A stretch of 64,000 bases of DNA from Porphyrobacter sp. TH134 (GTDB lineage Bacteria > Pseudomonadota > Alphaproteobacteria > Sphingomonadales > Sphingomonadaceae), in NCBI RefSeq assembly GCF_002855495.1, contig NZ_PKRO01000005.1:80046-144045 (forward strand), read 5' to 3'. The stretch's first letter is position 1. Every line of letters begins with the position of its first letter. A program made the translations under genes and the position numbers. Under the pieces are notes generated by a model. The model ran no database searches. It was not told the origin of the DNA and saw only the letters and a list, made by a program, of their open reading frames with translations. Below are positions 16,675 to 25,138 of this stretch, piece by piece.

Positions 16675-17811
16675 CTAGGCCGGAGGGCGGGTGCCGGGCG
16701 GGTGATAGCGCATGGCCACATCGCAGCGCTGATAGCGTGCCCCATGTTCAGCCATGATCGCTGCATCATGTTCGAAGCCCAGCTTGCGATACAGGTGGAT
16801 GGCGGCGGCGCATTTGTGGTTGGTCAGCAGGTAAAGCTTCTCTGCGCCAAGGACTTGGGCCCGCGCGATGACGGCTTCCAGCAGGCGTTCCCCGGCCTTC
16901 ATCCCGCGCGCCGCCTCGCGCACGCCCATCTTGGTCAGTTCAAAGCTACCGGGCCCGGTGCGTTGCAGGGCGCAGGTGCCGATGATGCCGAGATCGGGGG
17001 CTTCGATGAACAGGATATCGCCGCCCGGCGCGATGATGCGTTCGCGCGGGTTTTCCAGCACATCGAGGTCTGTGGGTTCCAGTGCAAACATTGCCGCAAT
17101 CCACTCGGCATTGATATCGCGGAAATCTGGCGCGAGGCTGTCGTCATAGGGCCTGATGCGCAATGTCTGTGCTGCGGGCTGCGCCCCCGATCCGCCCGTT
17201 GCCGTGAGCACGGCCTCGATGGCGGCCTCAATCGCCGCATCGCGGTTGAAATGCGTGGTGTCGAGGATCAGCGCATCGGAGGCTGCCAGCAGTGGGGCGT
17301 CGGCGCGGCTCATGTCGCGCGCGTCGCGGGCGGCAATGTCACGCTCGATTTCGGCGAGGGGGACGTCGATCCCGCGGGCCGTCATCTCCAGCCAGCGGCG
17401 CCGTGCGCGTTCGGCCACGCTGGCGGTGACAAACAGCTTCACTTCCGCCTCGGGCGCGATCACCGTGCCAATATCACGCCCGTCGAGCACGGCGCCGCTC
17501 GCTTGCGTCGCAAAAGTGCGCTGGCGTTCATACAGCGCGCGGCGAACGGCGGGATGAACCGACACGCGGCTTGCAAAGCCGCCCACGTCCTCGGACCGCA
17601 AGATATCCTCGGCCAGCAAGCTATCGGGAAATTCGCAGGCCGCCAGCGCGTCGTGCGGATCGTCGGGATTGCCGCCGTTGACCTGCACCTGCCGCCCCAC
17701 CGCACGGTATAACAGGCCGGTATCCAGATGCGGCAGGCCAAAGCGCGCGGCGAGCGCTTTGGCGATGGTGCCTTTGCCCGATGCGGTCGGGCCATCGACA
17801 GCGATGATCAT
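16675..17811 (-). CDS. cmk: Cytidylate kinase fused to a GNAT acetyltransferase
   Basis: A 378-residue two-domain protein. Residues 1-203 are a complete (d)CMP kinase, which phosphorylates CMP/dCMP with ATP: P-loop GPTASGKGT (7-15), LDTGLLYRAVG, GRDIGTV and the SRADAPL lid region. After a short linker (about 204-215, TATGGSGAQPAA), residues 216-378 are a GNAT fold, with the acetyl-CoA loop VREAARGMKAGERLL and the motif B-like HLYRKLGFE. Bacterial Cmk is normally about 210-230 residues and stands alone. The frame is continuous, and the ATG overlaps the preceding hydrolase stop by 4 bp. The GNAT substrate is unknown. Confidence 0.9.
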   Translation of the reverse strand: MIIAVDGPTASGKGTIAKALAARFGLPHLDTGLLYRAVGRQVQVNGGNPDDPHDALAACEFPDSLLAEDILRSEDVGGFASRVSVHPAVRRALYERQRTFATQASGAVLDGRDIGTVIAPEAEVKLFVTASVAERARRRWLEMTARGIDVPLAEIERDIAARDARDMSRADAPLLAASDALILDTTHFNRDAAIEAAIEAVLTATGGSGAQPAAQTLRIRPYDDSLAPDFRDINAEWIAAMFALEPTDLDVLENPRERIIAPGGDILFIEAPDLGIIGTCALQRTGPGSFELTKMGVREAARGMKAGERLLEAVIARAQVLGAEKLYLLTNHKCAAAIHLYRKLGFEHDAAIMAEHGARYQRCDVAMRYHPPGTRPPA

Positions 17812-18824
17812 TCGGTTTGTCCTCGCGCATCGATGCGGGCCATCCAGTCGCGGTAGATCGCTTCGGAGACGTCCGGGCGTTCGCTGATGAAGGCATGACT
17901 GCCGCCCGGCACCACCGCCAGTTCCGCGCCCGGCGTCAGTGCGAGGAAATCCTGCACGGTATCAATCCGTGCTTCGTCATACTGGCCGACCACGAACAGG
18001 ATCCGGTTGCCGTCCACCCGGTGCAGCAATTCTGTGGCATCATAGCTGGCCAGCGAGCCCGAGGCGCGGAATTCGGTTGGTCCCCACATGGTGAGGTAAA
18101 CCGTCTCGTTGAACCCCTTGCCGCCATAGCGTGCCCGATATGCGAGCGCTTGCGGCGACGGGGCGGGGCGATCGGCGCGGCCATTATAGGCGGCGTAGAA
18201 GGCCGCGGTGGCAGGTTCGCATACCGCGGGCTCAGGCGAATTCCGGCCTTCGCAGGCGCGGATCGTGGCGGCGATATCATCGGGCAGCTCCCGGATCAGC
18301 AGGTTGGTGCCGGTGATCCAGTGCGACGTCGACAGGTAAGTGCCGCTCAGCACGGCAGAGGCGGTATGCTCGGGGTAGGAGGCGGCATATTCCAGCGCGA
18401 GCGCCGATCCCCAGCTATGGCCGATCACATGCCAGCGCTCTACGCCCAATGCGCGGCGGATCGCCTCCAGTTCTGCAACAAAACGTTCAGGCCGCCAGTT
18501 GGCAGGGTTCTCGGGCCGGTCGGACATGCCGCTGTCGAGCTGGTCATAGAGGATAACCGGCCGCGTGTCGGCGAGGCTAAGCAGGCCGCCGAAGTTCACA
18601 TGCGTGCCGCCCGGGCCGCCGTGGATGATGATGACAGGGGCCGCCCCTTGGCCGATGGTGCCATTGACCCGCACCCACACCTTGCCGCCTTCGACAGCCA
18701 CGCGGTGTTCCGAGGTTGCCACCGACCAGTCAGCGGCGGGATCGGTGGGGAGGGCGACGTCCTGCGCCTGTGCGGCAGCAGGAAGTGCGGCCAATGCAGC
18801 GGCGGCCAGCAGTTTGAATATCAT
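17808..18824 (-). CDS. Secreted alpha/beta hydrolase, proline-iminopeptidase-like
   Basis: A 338-residue alpha/beta hydrolase of the S33 type. It has a signal peptide (LAAAALAALPAAAQAQD), the oxyanion motif HGGPGGTH, the nucleophile elbow GHSWGSALA, an acidic residue region VVGQYDEAR and a final GGSHAF histidine. S33 enzymes release N-terminal proline from peptides; the substrate here is not provable. Start ATG 18824, overlapping the stop of the upstream small membrane gene by 4 bp. An apparent longer frame to 19157 is out-of-frame read-through of that gene. Confidence 0.87.
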   Translation of the reverse strand: MIFKLLAAAALAALPAAAQAQDVALPTDPAADWSVATSEHRVAVEGGKVWVRVNGTIGQGAAPVIIIHGGPGGTHVNFGGLLSLADTRPVILYDQLDSGMSDRPENPANWRPERFVAELEAIRRALGVERWHVIGHSWGSALALEYAASYPEHTASAVLSGTYLSTSHWITGTNLLIRELPDDIAATIRACEGRNSPEPAVCEPATAAFYAAYNGRADRPAPSPQALAYRARYGGKGFNETVYLTMWGPTEFRASGSLASYDATELLHRVDGNRILFVVGQYDEARIDTVQDFLALTPGAELAVVPGGSHAFISERPDVSEAIYRDWMARIDARGQTE

Positions 18825-19090
18825 CCCACGTCTCCCCGCAAGGCCCGGGCGCGCCAGGCACGAACCAGCCCGAAGATGGCGATCAACGCCCAGAAACCTT
18901 CGAGCACAAGGCTTGCCCAGTTGGTGTGGTAGATCAAGGACACAGTCAGCAAAGCTGCACCCATCAGGTTGGTGCCGTGGAGCAGGAAGGGGTTGGTCGC
19001 GCGCGCCAGCGTCAGATAGGCATAGGCGCCGATGATGCAGGCCGTGCCGGCCAGACCGACCATGCTGGCCCAGTCGAAAGGTGCGTTCAC
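18821..19090 (-). CDS. Small inner-membrane protein, CBU_0592-like
   Basis: An 89-residue protein with three predicted membrane helices (about residues 8-28, 35-55 and 60-78) and the GTNLMGAALLTVSL motif of a family of small membrane proteins of unknown function. It is coupled at both ends: its start overlaps the aroA stop and its stop overlaps the downstream hydrolase start. Confidence 0.7.
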   Translation of the reverse strand: MNAPFDWASMVGLAGTACIIGAYAYLTLARATNPFLLHGTNLMGAALLTVSLIYHTNWASLVLEGFWALIAIFGLVRAWRARALRGDVG

Positions 19091-20406
19091 GCCGCTGCCT
19101 CTTGCAACAGACCCATGAAGGTGGGGAAGCTGGTGTTGATCGGCGTGGTATCGTCAACGCTCACGCCGCCGCCGCTGACAAGGCCGGCCACCGCCATGCT
19201 CATCGCGATGCGGTGATCGAGCCGGGTGGCGACATGCGCGCTTGCCGGCGTCCCGCGCAGCGGTTCGCCGCCAGTGCCGTGGATCGTGAGGCCATCTTCG
19301 TGCTCCTCTACCCGCGCGCCTGCCATTTGTAGCGCGGCGGCCATCGCGGCGAGGCGGTCACTTTCCTTGACGCGAAGTTCCTCAAGCCCCGTGGTTCGGG
19401 TGGTGCCCTTGGCCAGCGCGGCGGCAACGAACAGCACCGGAAACTCGTCGATCATGGCAGGTGCAATGGCCGGATCGACGTCGATGCCGGTCAGCGCCGC
19501 ATAACGAACGCGCAGGTCTGCCACGGGTTCGCCGCCGACTTCGCGGGGGTTCACCTCTTCGATATCCGCGCCCATCTGGCGCAGCACTGCCAGCAATCCG
19601 GCGCGGGTCGGGTTGAGGCCGACGTTGAGGATCGTGAGATCGCTTCCCGGTACAATGCTGGCCGCAACCATGAAAAACGCGGCAGAGGAGGGATCACCGG
19701 GCACCACCACGTCCATGGGGCGCAGGTCCGCCTCTCCGTGGATCGCGATCACGGTTTCGCCGTTCTCCTCGCCCACCTCCAGCTTGGCGCCAAAGCCGGT
19801 CAGCATCCGCTCGGTATGATCGCGGGTGGGGACGGGCTCGATGACGCGGGTGATGCCTGGGGTATTGAGGCCGGCCAGCAACACCGCGCTTTTGACCTGC
19901 GCGCTGGCCACCGGCAGCCGATACGTGATCGGCACCGCAGGGCTTGCGCCGCGCAGCATCAGGGGGAGGGTGCCGCCGGCAGACGCCTCGAACGAAGCGC
20001 CCATCATGGCCAGCGGATCGATCACGCGTTTCATCGGGCGGCCTGACAGGCTGGCATCGCCAGTAAAGGTCGCCGTGATGGCATGGCTGGCAACAAGGCC
20101 CATCAACAGCCTGGTCGAGGTGCCGGAATTGCCCATGTCGAGCGCCTGGCGCGGCTCCAGCAGGCTGCCGACCCCGGCGCCATCGACCGTCCAGATGCCA
20201 TCGGCCCCGCGCGCGACCTGCGCTCCGAAGGCCCGCATGGCGGCGGCCGTGGCCAGCACGTCCTCGCCTTCCAGCAAGCCGGTGATGTGGCTGCGGCCCA
20301 CAGCGAGCCCGGCAAACATCAGCGCCCGGTGGCTGATGGACTTGTCGCCCGGCACGCGGATTGTGCCGGACAGCGGGCCTGACGGTGCAAAGGTATGGCT
20401 GGTCAT
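19087..20406 (-). CDS. aroA: 3-phosphoshikimate 1-carboxyvinyltransferase (EPSP synthase)
   Basis: AroA transfers enolpyruvate from PEP to shikimate-3-phosphate in aromatic amino acid synthesis. The 439-residue product carries PGDKSISHRALM near the N-terminus, the MGNSGTSTRLLMG segment and the C-terminal DHRIAMSMAVAGL motif. Alanine follows GNSGTSTR-type glycine-rich sequence as in class II enzymes, so glyphosate tolerance is possible but not shown. Start ATG 20406. It leads the aroA-small membrane-hydrolase-cmk run. Confidence 0.95.
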   Translation of the reverse strand: MTSHTFAPSGPLSGTIRVPGDKSISHRALMFAGLAVGRSHITGLLEGEDVLATAAAMRAFGAQVARGADGIWTVDGAGVGSLLEPRQALDMGNSGTSTRLLMGLVASHAITATFTGDASLSGRPMKRVIDPLAMMGASFEASAGGTLPLMLRGASPAVPITYRLPVASAQVKSAVLLAGLNTPGITRVIEPVPTRDHTERMLTGFGAKLEVGEENGETVIAIHGEADLRPMDVVVPGDPSSAAFFMVAASIVPGSDLTILNVGLNPTRAGLLAVLRQMGADIEEVNPREVGGEPVADLRVRYAALTGIDVDPAIAPAMIDEFPVLFVAAALAKGTTRTTGLEELRVKESDRLAAMAAALQMAGARVEEHEDGLTIHGTGGEPLRGTPASAHVATRLDHRIAMSMAVAGLVSGGGVSVDDTTPINTSFPTFMGLLQEAAA

Positions 20407-20579
20407 AACGCGGCGGTCTTTGACAGCGCCCCGCGCTTCTGGCAAGGCGCGCCGCGCGACGCCGCCGAGCCCTTGATAAAGAGCTTGCCGGAACCCACTT
20501 TTCTGACCAATCCACCCACGATTTTTGCAGCTGTGCGGGCCGCCACTGGTAAAGGCCCCACCTGATTTGAGGAATAAAG

Positions 20580-20921
20580 ATGGCGAAGCCCGAATGGGGT
20601 ACCAAGCGTACCTGCCCCAATTGCGCAACCCGGTTCTACGATCTGGGCAAGGAAGACCCGGTGACTTGCATCGAGTGCGGCAATACCTGGTCGCCTGAGC
20701 CGGTGCTCAAATCGAAGCAGCCGATCCCGTTTGAAGAAGTCCAGAAGAAGGTCGATGTCGATGCCGATGCCGATCTGGGCGGCGATGACGACATCGACGA
20801 TCTGGAAGACATCGAGGACATCGACGAGGACGGCGATTCGCCCGACAATGACGTTGACCTTGGCGGCGACGACGACCTCGGCGTTGCGACCTCGGGCGAT
20901 GACAACGACGACGAATCCTGA
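20580..20921 (+). CDS. TIGR02300 family acidic zinc-ribbon protein
   Basis: A 113-residue protein found across alphaproteobacteria. The N-terminus has a CPNC...CIEC zinc-ribbon and the TRFYDLGKEDPVTC motif typical of TIGR02300. The C-terminal half is extremely acidic, with runs of Asp separated by Gly, Ile and Leu. Its function is unknown. It is divergent from aroA and lies immediately upstream of the tRNA-Ala, a common position in the order. Confidence 0.9.
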   Translation: MAKPEWGTKRTCPNCATRFYDLGKEDPVTCIECGNTWSPEPVLKSKQPIPFEEVQKKVDVDADADLGGDDDIDDLEDIEDIDEDGDSPDNDVDLGGDDDLGVATSGDDNDDES

Positions 20922-20931
20922 TTTTTTTCGC

Positions 20932-20958
20932 TTGCAAGCCGGGGGCGGCCCTACTAAT
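20932..20958 (+). promoter_or_regulatory. Candidate promoter of tRNA-Ala
   Basis: TTGCAA (20932-20937) is followed by TACTAAT (20952-20958), with a GGCCGC discriminator, about 50 bp before the tRNA. The short spacing and the GC discriminator resemble stringently controlled tRNA promoters, but neither hexamer is perfect. Confidence 0.4.
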
Positions 20959-21010
20959 GGCCGCATCCCGCAAGCAGGGTGCAACGCCTTGCTAGCATGA
21001 TGACTGGTTC

Positions 21011-21086
21011 GGGGCCTTAGCTCAGCTGGGAGAGCGCAACACTGGCAGTGTTGAGGTCAGCGGTTCGATCCCGCTAGGCTCCACCA
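21011..21086 (+). tRNA. tRNA-Ala (anticodon GGC)
   Basis: A 76-nt cloverleaf: acceptor GGGGCCT pairs with AGGCTCC, D arm GCTC/GAGC, anticodon stem CAACA/TGTTG with loop CTGGCAG (anticodon GGC), T arm AGCGG-TTCGATC-CCGCT, and an encoded 3' CCA. All stems pair, allowing one G-U in the acceptor. Confidence 0.97.
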
Positions 21087-21139
21087 GTCATCCTGATCAA
21101 AGTCGAAAGGTACGCATCCCTCAGGGAGCACCTTCCGCA

Positions 21140-21175
21140 ACGCTGGCCGACGAGGTTTCGTCCGCCGGCGTTTTT
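21140..21175 (+). terminator. Terminator between tRNA-Ala and ffh
   Basis: A long hairpin (CGCTGGC.GACGA / TCGTC.GCCGGCG) followed by TTTTT, 54 bp after the tRNA 3' end and about 40 bp before ffh. It should separate tRNA transcription from the ffh message. Confidence 0.82.
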
Positions 21176-21218
21176 CGCATTTTTCGGGCACTGCGGTGTC
21201 CGGGTGGAGAAGTTGGCG

Positions 21219-22694
21219 ATGTTCGACACGCTGTCCGACCGTCTTGGCGGGGTCTTTGACAAGCTCAAGGGCCGCGGCGCGCTGCGTGAGCAGGACGTGC
21301 GCGATGCGATGCGTGAAGTCCGGGTCGCGCTGCTCGAAGCCGACGTTGCGCTTCCGGTTGCCCGCCGCTTCATCGACGCTGTTACTGAGAAGGCGATCGG
21401 TCAGGATGTCCTGAAGTCGGTCACGCCCGGCCAGATGGTCATCAAGATCGTCCATGACGAGCTGGTGGAAACGCTGGGCGGGATGGAGGTTGAAGGCCTC
21501 CGCTTTGATGCCAGGCCGCCGGTTGTGATCATGATGGTCGGCCTGCAAGGCTCGGGCAAGACGACCACCACCGCCAAACTCGCCAAACTGATCCGCGAAC
21601 GTCACGGCAAGAAGGCGCTGATGGCGTCGCTCGACGTTAACCGTCCGGCAGCGCAGGAGCAGCTGGCGGTACTCGGGCAGCAGGTCGACGTGGCAACGCT
21701 GCCGATCGTTGCGGGCCAGCAGCCGGTCGATATTGCGCGGCGCGCGATGGAAGCGGCGCGCTTGCAGAATTTTGACGTGCTGTTGCTCGACACCGCCGGC
21801 CGTCTGCATGTCGACGACGCGCTGATGGCCGAAATGAAGGCTGTCGCTAGCGTGTCGGCCCCCACCGAAGTGCTGCTCGTGGTCGACAGCCTGACCGGGC
21901 AAGACGCGGTCAACGTCGCGCAGAACTTCAGCAATGAAGTGCCGCTGACCGGCGTGGTGCTGACCCGCATGGATGGCGATGCCCGCGGCGGCGCCGCGCT
22001 TTCGATGCGCGCGGTCACCGGCAAGCCGATCAAGTTTGCCGGCACCGGCGAAAAGCTCGACGCGATCGAGCCGTTCCGCCCCGGCAGCGTAGCTGACCGC
22101 ATCCTCGGCATGGGCGATGTCGTCAGCCTCGTCGAAAAGGCGGCGGCGACGATCAAGGAAGAGGATGCGGAAAAGCTCGCCCGCAACCTCGAAAAGGGCA
22201 AGTTCGATCTCGACGATCTGGCCATGCAATTGAAGCAGATGCGCAATATGGGCGGCCTCGGGATGCTGGCGGGCATGATGCCGGGCATGAAGAAGGCCAA
22301 GGCCGCGATGGCCAATTCGGGCATGGACGACAAAGTGCTCGTCCACATGGAGGCGATCATCTCCTCGATGACGGCGAAGGAACGCGCCAACCCCGATCTG
22401 ATGAACGCCAAGCGCAAGAAGCGCGTCGCAGCAGGCAGCGGGACCGATGTGCAGACGGTCAACAAGGTGCTCAAGATGCACCAGGAAATGGCCCGCGCGA
22501 TGAAGCAGATCAAGAAGATGGGCGGCCTCAAGGGGCTGGCGGCCATGTTCGGCGGCGGCGGTGCTGGCGGCCCGATGGGCGGAATGCCCGGGATGGGCGG
22601 CGCCGGTGGCTTCCCCGGACTTGGCGGTTCAGGAGGCATGGGCGGTATGGGCAGTTTGCCCGGCCTCGGCGGCCCTCCGCGCGGCAAGAAATAA
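21219..22694 (+). CDS. ffh: Signal recognition particle GTPase Ffh
   Basis: Ffh, with 4.5S RNA, delivers nascent membrane proteins to FtsY. The 491-residue product has the N domain, the G domain with GLQGSGKTTTTAKLA, DLNRPAA-like DVNRPAAQEQL, DTAGRLH and TRMDGDARGG, and a C-terminal M domain. The M domain is methionine-rich, and the tail is an unusually long Gly-Met-Pro run (about residues 445-488). The start at 21219 (MFDTLSDR) has GGAGAAG upstream; the ATG-like start 15 bp earlier is inferior. Confidence 0.96.
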   Translation: MFDTLSDRLGGVFDKLKGRGALREQDVRDAMREVRVALLEADVALPVARRFIDAVTEKAIGQDVLKSVTPGQMVIKIVHDELVETLGGMEVEGLRFDARPPVVIMMVGLQGSGKTTTTAKLAKLIRERHGKKALMASLDVNRPAAQEQLAVLGQQVDVATLPIVAGQQPVDIARRAMEAARLQNFDVLLLDTAGRLHVDDALMAEMKAVASVSAPTEVLLVVDSLTGQDAVNVAQNFSNEVPLTGVVLTRMDGDARGGAALSMRAVTGKPIKFAGTGEKLDAIEPFRPGSVADRILGMGDVVSLVEKAAATIKEEDAEKLARNLEKGKFDLDDLAMQLKQMRNMGGLGMLAGMMPGMKKAKAAMANSGMDDKVLVHMEAIISSMTAKERANPDLMNAKRKKRVAAGSGTDVQTVNKVLKMHQEMARAMKQIKKMGGLKGLAAMFGGGGAGGPMGGMPGMGGAGGFPGLGGSGGMGGMGSLPGLGGPPRGKK

Positions 22695-22750
22695 TTTCAG
22701 TTCAATCATTTCAATTCAATAATTCACATTCAATCGAAAGGTAGCATTCC

Positions 22751-23239
22751 ATGTCCATTTCCATCCGGCTTTCGCGCGGCGGCGCCAAGAAGCGTCCCTA
22801 TTACCGCATCGTCGTTGCCAACAGCCGCAGCCCGCGCGACGGCAAGTATCTTGAGCAGATCGGCACCTATAACCCGCTGCTCGCCAAGGATTCGGCCGAG
22901 CGCGTGAAGATCACCGAAGACCGTGCCCGCTACTGGCTCGGCGTCGGCGCGCAGCCGACCGACCGCGTCGCCCGCTTCCTCGATGCCGCCGGTATCAAGG
23001 AGCGTGCGGCACGCGTGAACCCCAAGAAGGGTGAGCCGGGCGAAAAGGCCAAGGAGCGTGCTGAAGAGCGTGCCGCCAAGATCGCCGAAGCCGAGGAAGC
23101 CGCGCGCGCTGCTGAAGAAGAGGCCAAGGCTGCTGCGGCTGCCCCGGTCGCCGAAGAAGCGCCCGCCGCTGAAGAAGCTGCCGCTGAAGAAGCTCCGGCC
23201 GCTGACGAAGCTGCCGGCGAAGAACAGGCCGAAGGCTAA
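22751..23239 (+). CDS. rpsP: 30S ribosomal protein S16 with acidic-alanine tail
   Basis: The first about 80 residues are canonical S16 ([28 protein letters not shown]). After that comes an 80-residue low-complexity tail of Ala, Glu and Lys, so the protein is 162 residues rather than about 80-90. Such tails occur in other sphingomonad S16 proteins. It starts the rpsP-rimM-...-trmD-rplS operon, with AAAGG before the ATG. Confidence 0.95.
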   Translation: MSISIRLSRGGAKKRPYYRIVVANSRSPRDGKYLEQIGTYNPLLAKDSAERVKITEDRARYWLGVGAQPTDRVARFLDAAGIKERAARVNPKKGEPGEKAKERAEERAAKIAEAEEAARAAEEEAKAAAAAPVAEEAPAAEEAAAEEAPAADEAAGEEQAEG

Positions 23240-23245
23240 GCTGAT

Positions 23246-23746
23246 ATGACCAAACCCGTCACCCTTGCCGCCATCATCGGCGCGCACGGGGTGGCGGGCG
23301 AGGTGCGCCTGAAGCTGTTTGGCGAGGGCGTAGCGATGCTGGCCAAGCACAAAAGCTTCAATGATGGCGCGTTGACGCTCGTCAAATTGCGCGATGATGG
23401 CAAGGGCGGCGCGATTGCACGGCTTGCTGAAAGCTCCAGCCGCGGCGATGCCGAACGCTTGCGCGGCACAGCGCTCACCGTTCCGCGTGAGGCCTTGCCC
23501 CCTCTGGCTGAAGGTGAGTTCTATCACGCCGATTTGCTGGGTCTGCCCGTTGTCACCGATGCGGGTGAGTCGGTCGGCACAGTGCTCGCCATCGAGAATT
23601 TTGGCGCGACCGATATCATCGAAATCACGCGCGTGCCTGTGCCCGAAAAGGGCCCCAAGACCTTTATGGTCCCGATGATCCCCACAGCCGTGATCGAATG
23701 GGATGAACTTCGGCTTGTGATCGCGGCGGGTTTCGCCGAAGATTAG
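23246..23746 (+). CDS. rimM: 16S rRNA processing protein RimM
   Basis: RimM binds S19 and helps mature the 30S head. The 166-residue protein has the N-terminal IIGAHGVAGEVRLK barrel motif and a C-terminal PRC-like barrel with GEFYHADLLGLPV and MVPMIPTAVIEW. It lies 6 bp after rpsP and 3 bp before the next gene, in a tight operon. Confidence 0.94.
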   Translation: MTKPVTLAAIIGAHGVAGEVRLKLFGEGVAMLAKHKSFNDGALTLVKLRDDGKGGAIARLAESSSRGDAERLRGTALTVPREALPPLAEGEFYHADLLGLPVVTDAGESVGTVLAIENFGATDIIEITRVPVPEKGPKTFMVPMIPTAVIEWDELRLVIAAGFAED

Positions 23747-23749
23747 GGC

Positions 23750-24295
23750 GTGAGCCCAGCCCACCGCGAACTCTGGCACCGCCTTGCGGCCCATGACATC
23801 GGGCCGCCTGATGCAACCCTGACTTTTGCTGCCCGGCTCGCCCGCGAGAATCGCTGGAGCCTCGCCCATGCCGAAGCGGTAATCGGCGAGTATAAACGCT
23901 TCTGCTACCTCGCCATCACGGCGGGCCACGAGATGACCCCATCCGATGCGGTCGATCAGGCGTGGCACCTGCATCTCACCTATAGCAGCGATTATTGGCA
24001 GAGCTTTTGCCCGCACGTGCTGCGTGCCGACTTGCACCATGGTCCGACCAAAGGCGGCGCGGCCGAACGCGACCGGTTCTACCATCAATACGCGGCCACT
24101 CTGGCCGCCTACGAGGCCGCTTTTGGCCGCGCGCCCCCTATCACCATCTGGCCGGATGCGCATCGCCGCTTTTACCTCGACCCCAAAGCAGTGCGTGTTA
24201 ACTTTTCCGATGGTATCTTCCTCACACGCCGGGTCGCGCTGGCGCTGGGCCTGACCGTCTTCATGATAGGCTGGCTTGCGGGAAGGATTGTGTGA
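23750..24295 (+). CDS. Glycine-rich-domain (GRDP)-like protein of unknown function
   Basis: A 181-residue protein with the conserved core CYLAITAGHEMTPSDAVDQAWHLHL and FCPHVLRADLHHGPTKGG, features of the GRDP-like/DUF1399-type family, and a single C-terminal membrane helix (about residues 158-177). Conserved His and Asp residues suggest metal binding. Its function is unknown. GTG start 3 bp after rimM; its TGA shares a base with the ATG of the next gene, which encodes a TIGR04222 membrane protein often found beside it. Confidence 0.7.
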   Translation: MSPAHRELWHRLAAHDIGPPDATLTFAARLARENRWSLAHAEAVIGEYKRFCYLAITAGHEMTPSDAVDQAWHLHLTYSSDYWQSFCPHVLRADLHHGPTKGGAAERDRFYHQYAATLAAYEAAFGRAPPITIWPDAHRRFYLDPKAVRVNFSDGIFLTRRVALALGLTVFMIGWLAGRIV

Positions 24296-25116
24296 TGGAG
24301 CTGTTCTCGTCCTGGACGGGCAGCGATTTCTTGCAGTTTTACATCATGCTGCTGGTGCTGAGTGCCGTGGCAGGGTGGTGGATACCTGCGCAGCTTCGCC
24401 CTGCTGGCCGCACCAGCCAATCGCTTGATGCCGAGGATCTGGCGATGCTGGGCGGCGGACGCGAGCGGCTTGCCGATTCGCTACTGGCTGATCTGTTTGT
24501 GCGCGGGGGATTGGCAGCAGTGGGCGCAGGCAGGCTTGAAGTGGTGCGGCCCGGTCTTCCGGCCAGCCCGGCGGGCAAGGCACTGCTGGCGTCCGGCGCG
24601 CCAATCTCGGCGGGCGCGGCCAGCCGGGCGGTGGGCCTCCATGCAGAGCGGGTGACCGCAAGGTTGCGTCGTAGCGGGCTGTTGCTGCGTCCTGATGAAT
24701 ACGCCCAATTGCGCTGGCTATCGATTGCGCCGTTTTGTGTGCTGCTGCTGATCGGCCTCTACCGCCAGCGGATGGGCAGCGCTTTGGGCGAGGCCACCGG
24801 TTTTCTGGTGATCCTGATGGTGTTGACCGCGGTGCTGGCATTGCTGCGCTTCCTGAAGGTGGATCGCCGCACGCGTGAGGGGATCGCGGCTGTTCAGGGC
24901 TTGAGGGCGCGGGCCGCACGTCTTTCGGCCGCCCCGCGCCCTGAAGAGGTGGCAACCGCTGTGGCGCTGTTTGGCACCGGTGTGCTCGTCGGCACGCCTT
25001 GGGAGCCGGTCCACGCACTGCGCCGGCAAAGCGGGGGCGGCGACGGCGGCAGCGCCGAAAGCAGCGACGGTGATGGCGGGGGCGATGGTGGCGGCTGCGG
25101 CGGTTGCGGAGGCTGA
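24295..25116 (+). CDS. TIGR04222 domain-containing membrane protein
   Basis: A 273-residue protein with an N-terminal membrane helix (about residues 10-28), a soluble middle region containing a winged-helix-like stretch (LASGAPISAGAASRAVGLHAE), and two further helices (about residues 143-160 and 165-185). The C-terminus is a glycine-, aspartate- and serine-rich tail ending GGGCGGCGG, which marks the TIGR04222 family. Its function is unknown. It is coupled to the preceding gene by a TGATG overlap; a GTG at 24292 is a second possible start. Confidence 0.75.
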   Translation: MELFSSWTGSDFLQFYIMLLVLSAVAGWWIPAQLRPAGRTSQSLDAEDLAMLGGGRERLADSLLADLFVRGGLAAVGAGRLEVVRPGLPASPAGKALLASGAPISAGAASRAVGLHAERVTARLRRSGLLLRPDEYAQLRWLSIAPFCVLLLIGLYRQRMGSALGEATGFLVILMVLTAVLALLRFLKVDRRTREGIAAVQGLRARAARLSAAPRPEEVATAVALFGTGVLVGTPWEPVHALRRQSGGGDGGSAESSDGDGGGDGGGCGGCGG

Positions 25117-25138
25117 CGTCCCGGCGTAAGCGGCGGGG

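Noticed and set aside
14736..16757. Long plus-strand open frame opposite rpsA
   Set aside because: It is antisense to the well-recognised S1 gene; the long frame follows from its codon bias in a GC-rich genome, and the translation has no family features.
19087..20628. Longer AroA with 74 extra residues
   Set aside because: The upstream part overlaps the divergent promoter region and the start of the TIGR02300 gene; homologues begin at MTSHTFAPSG-type sequence.
20719..20921. Acidic tail of the TIGR02300 protein as a sequencing or repeat artefact
   Set aside because: Asp-rich tails with this pattern are a normal feature of the family, so it was not listed as unusual.
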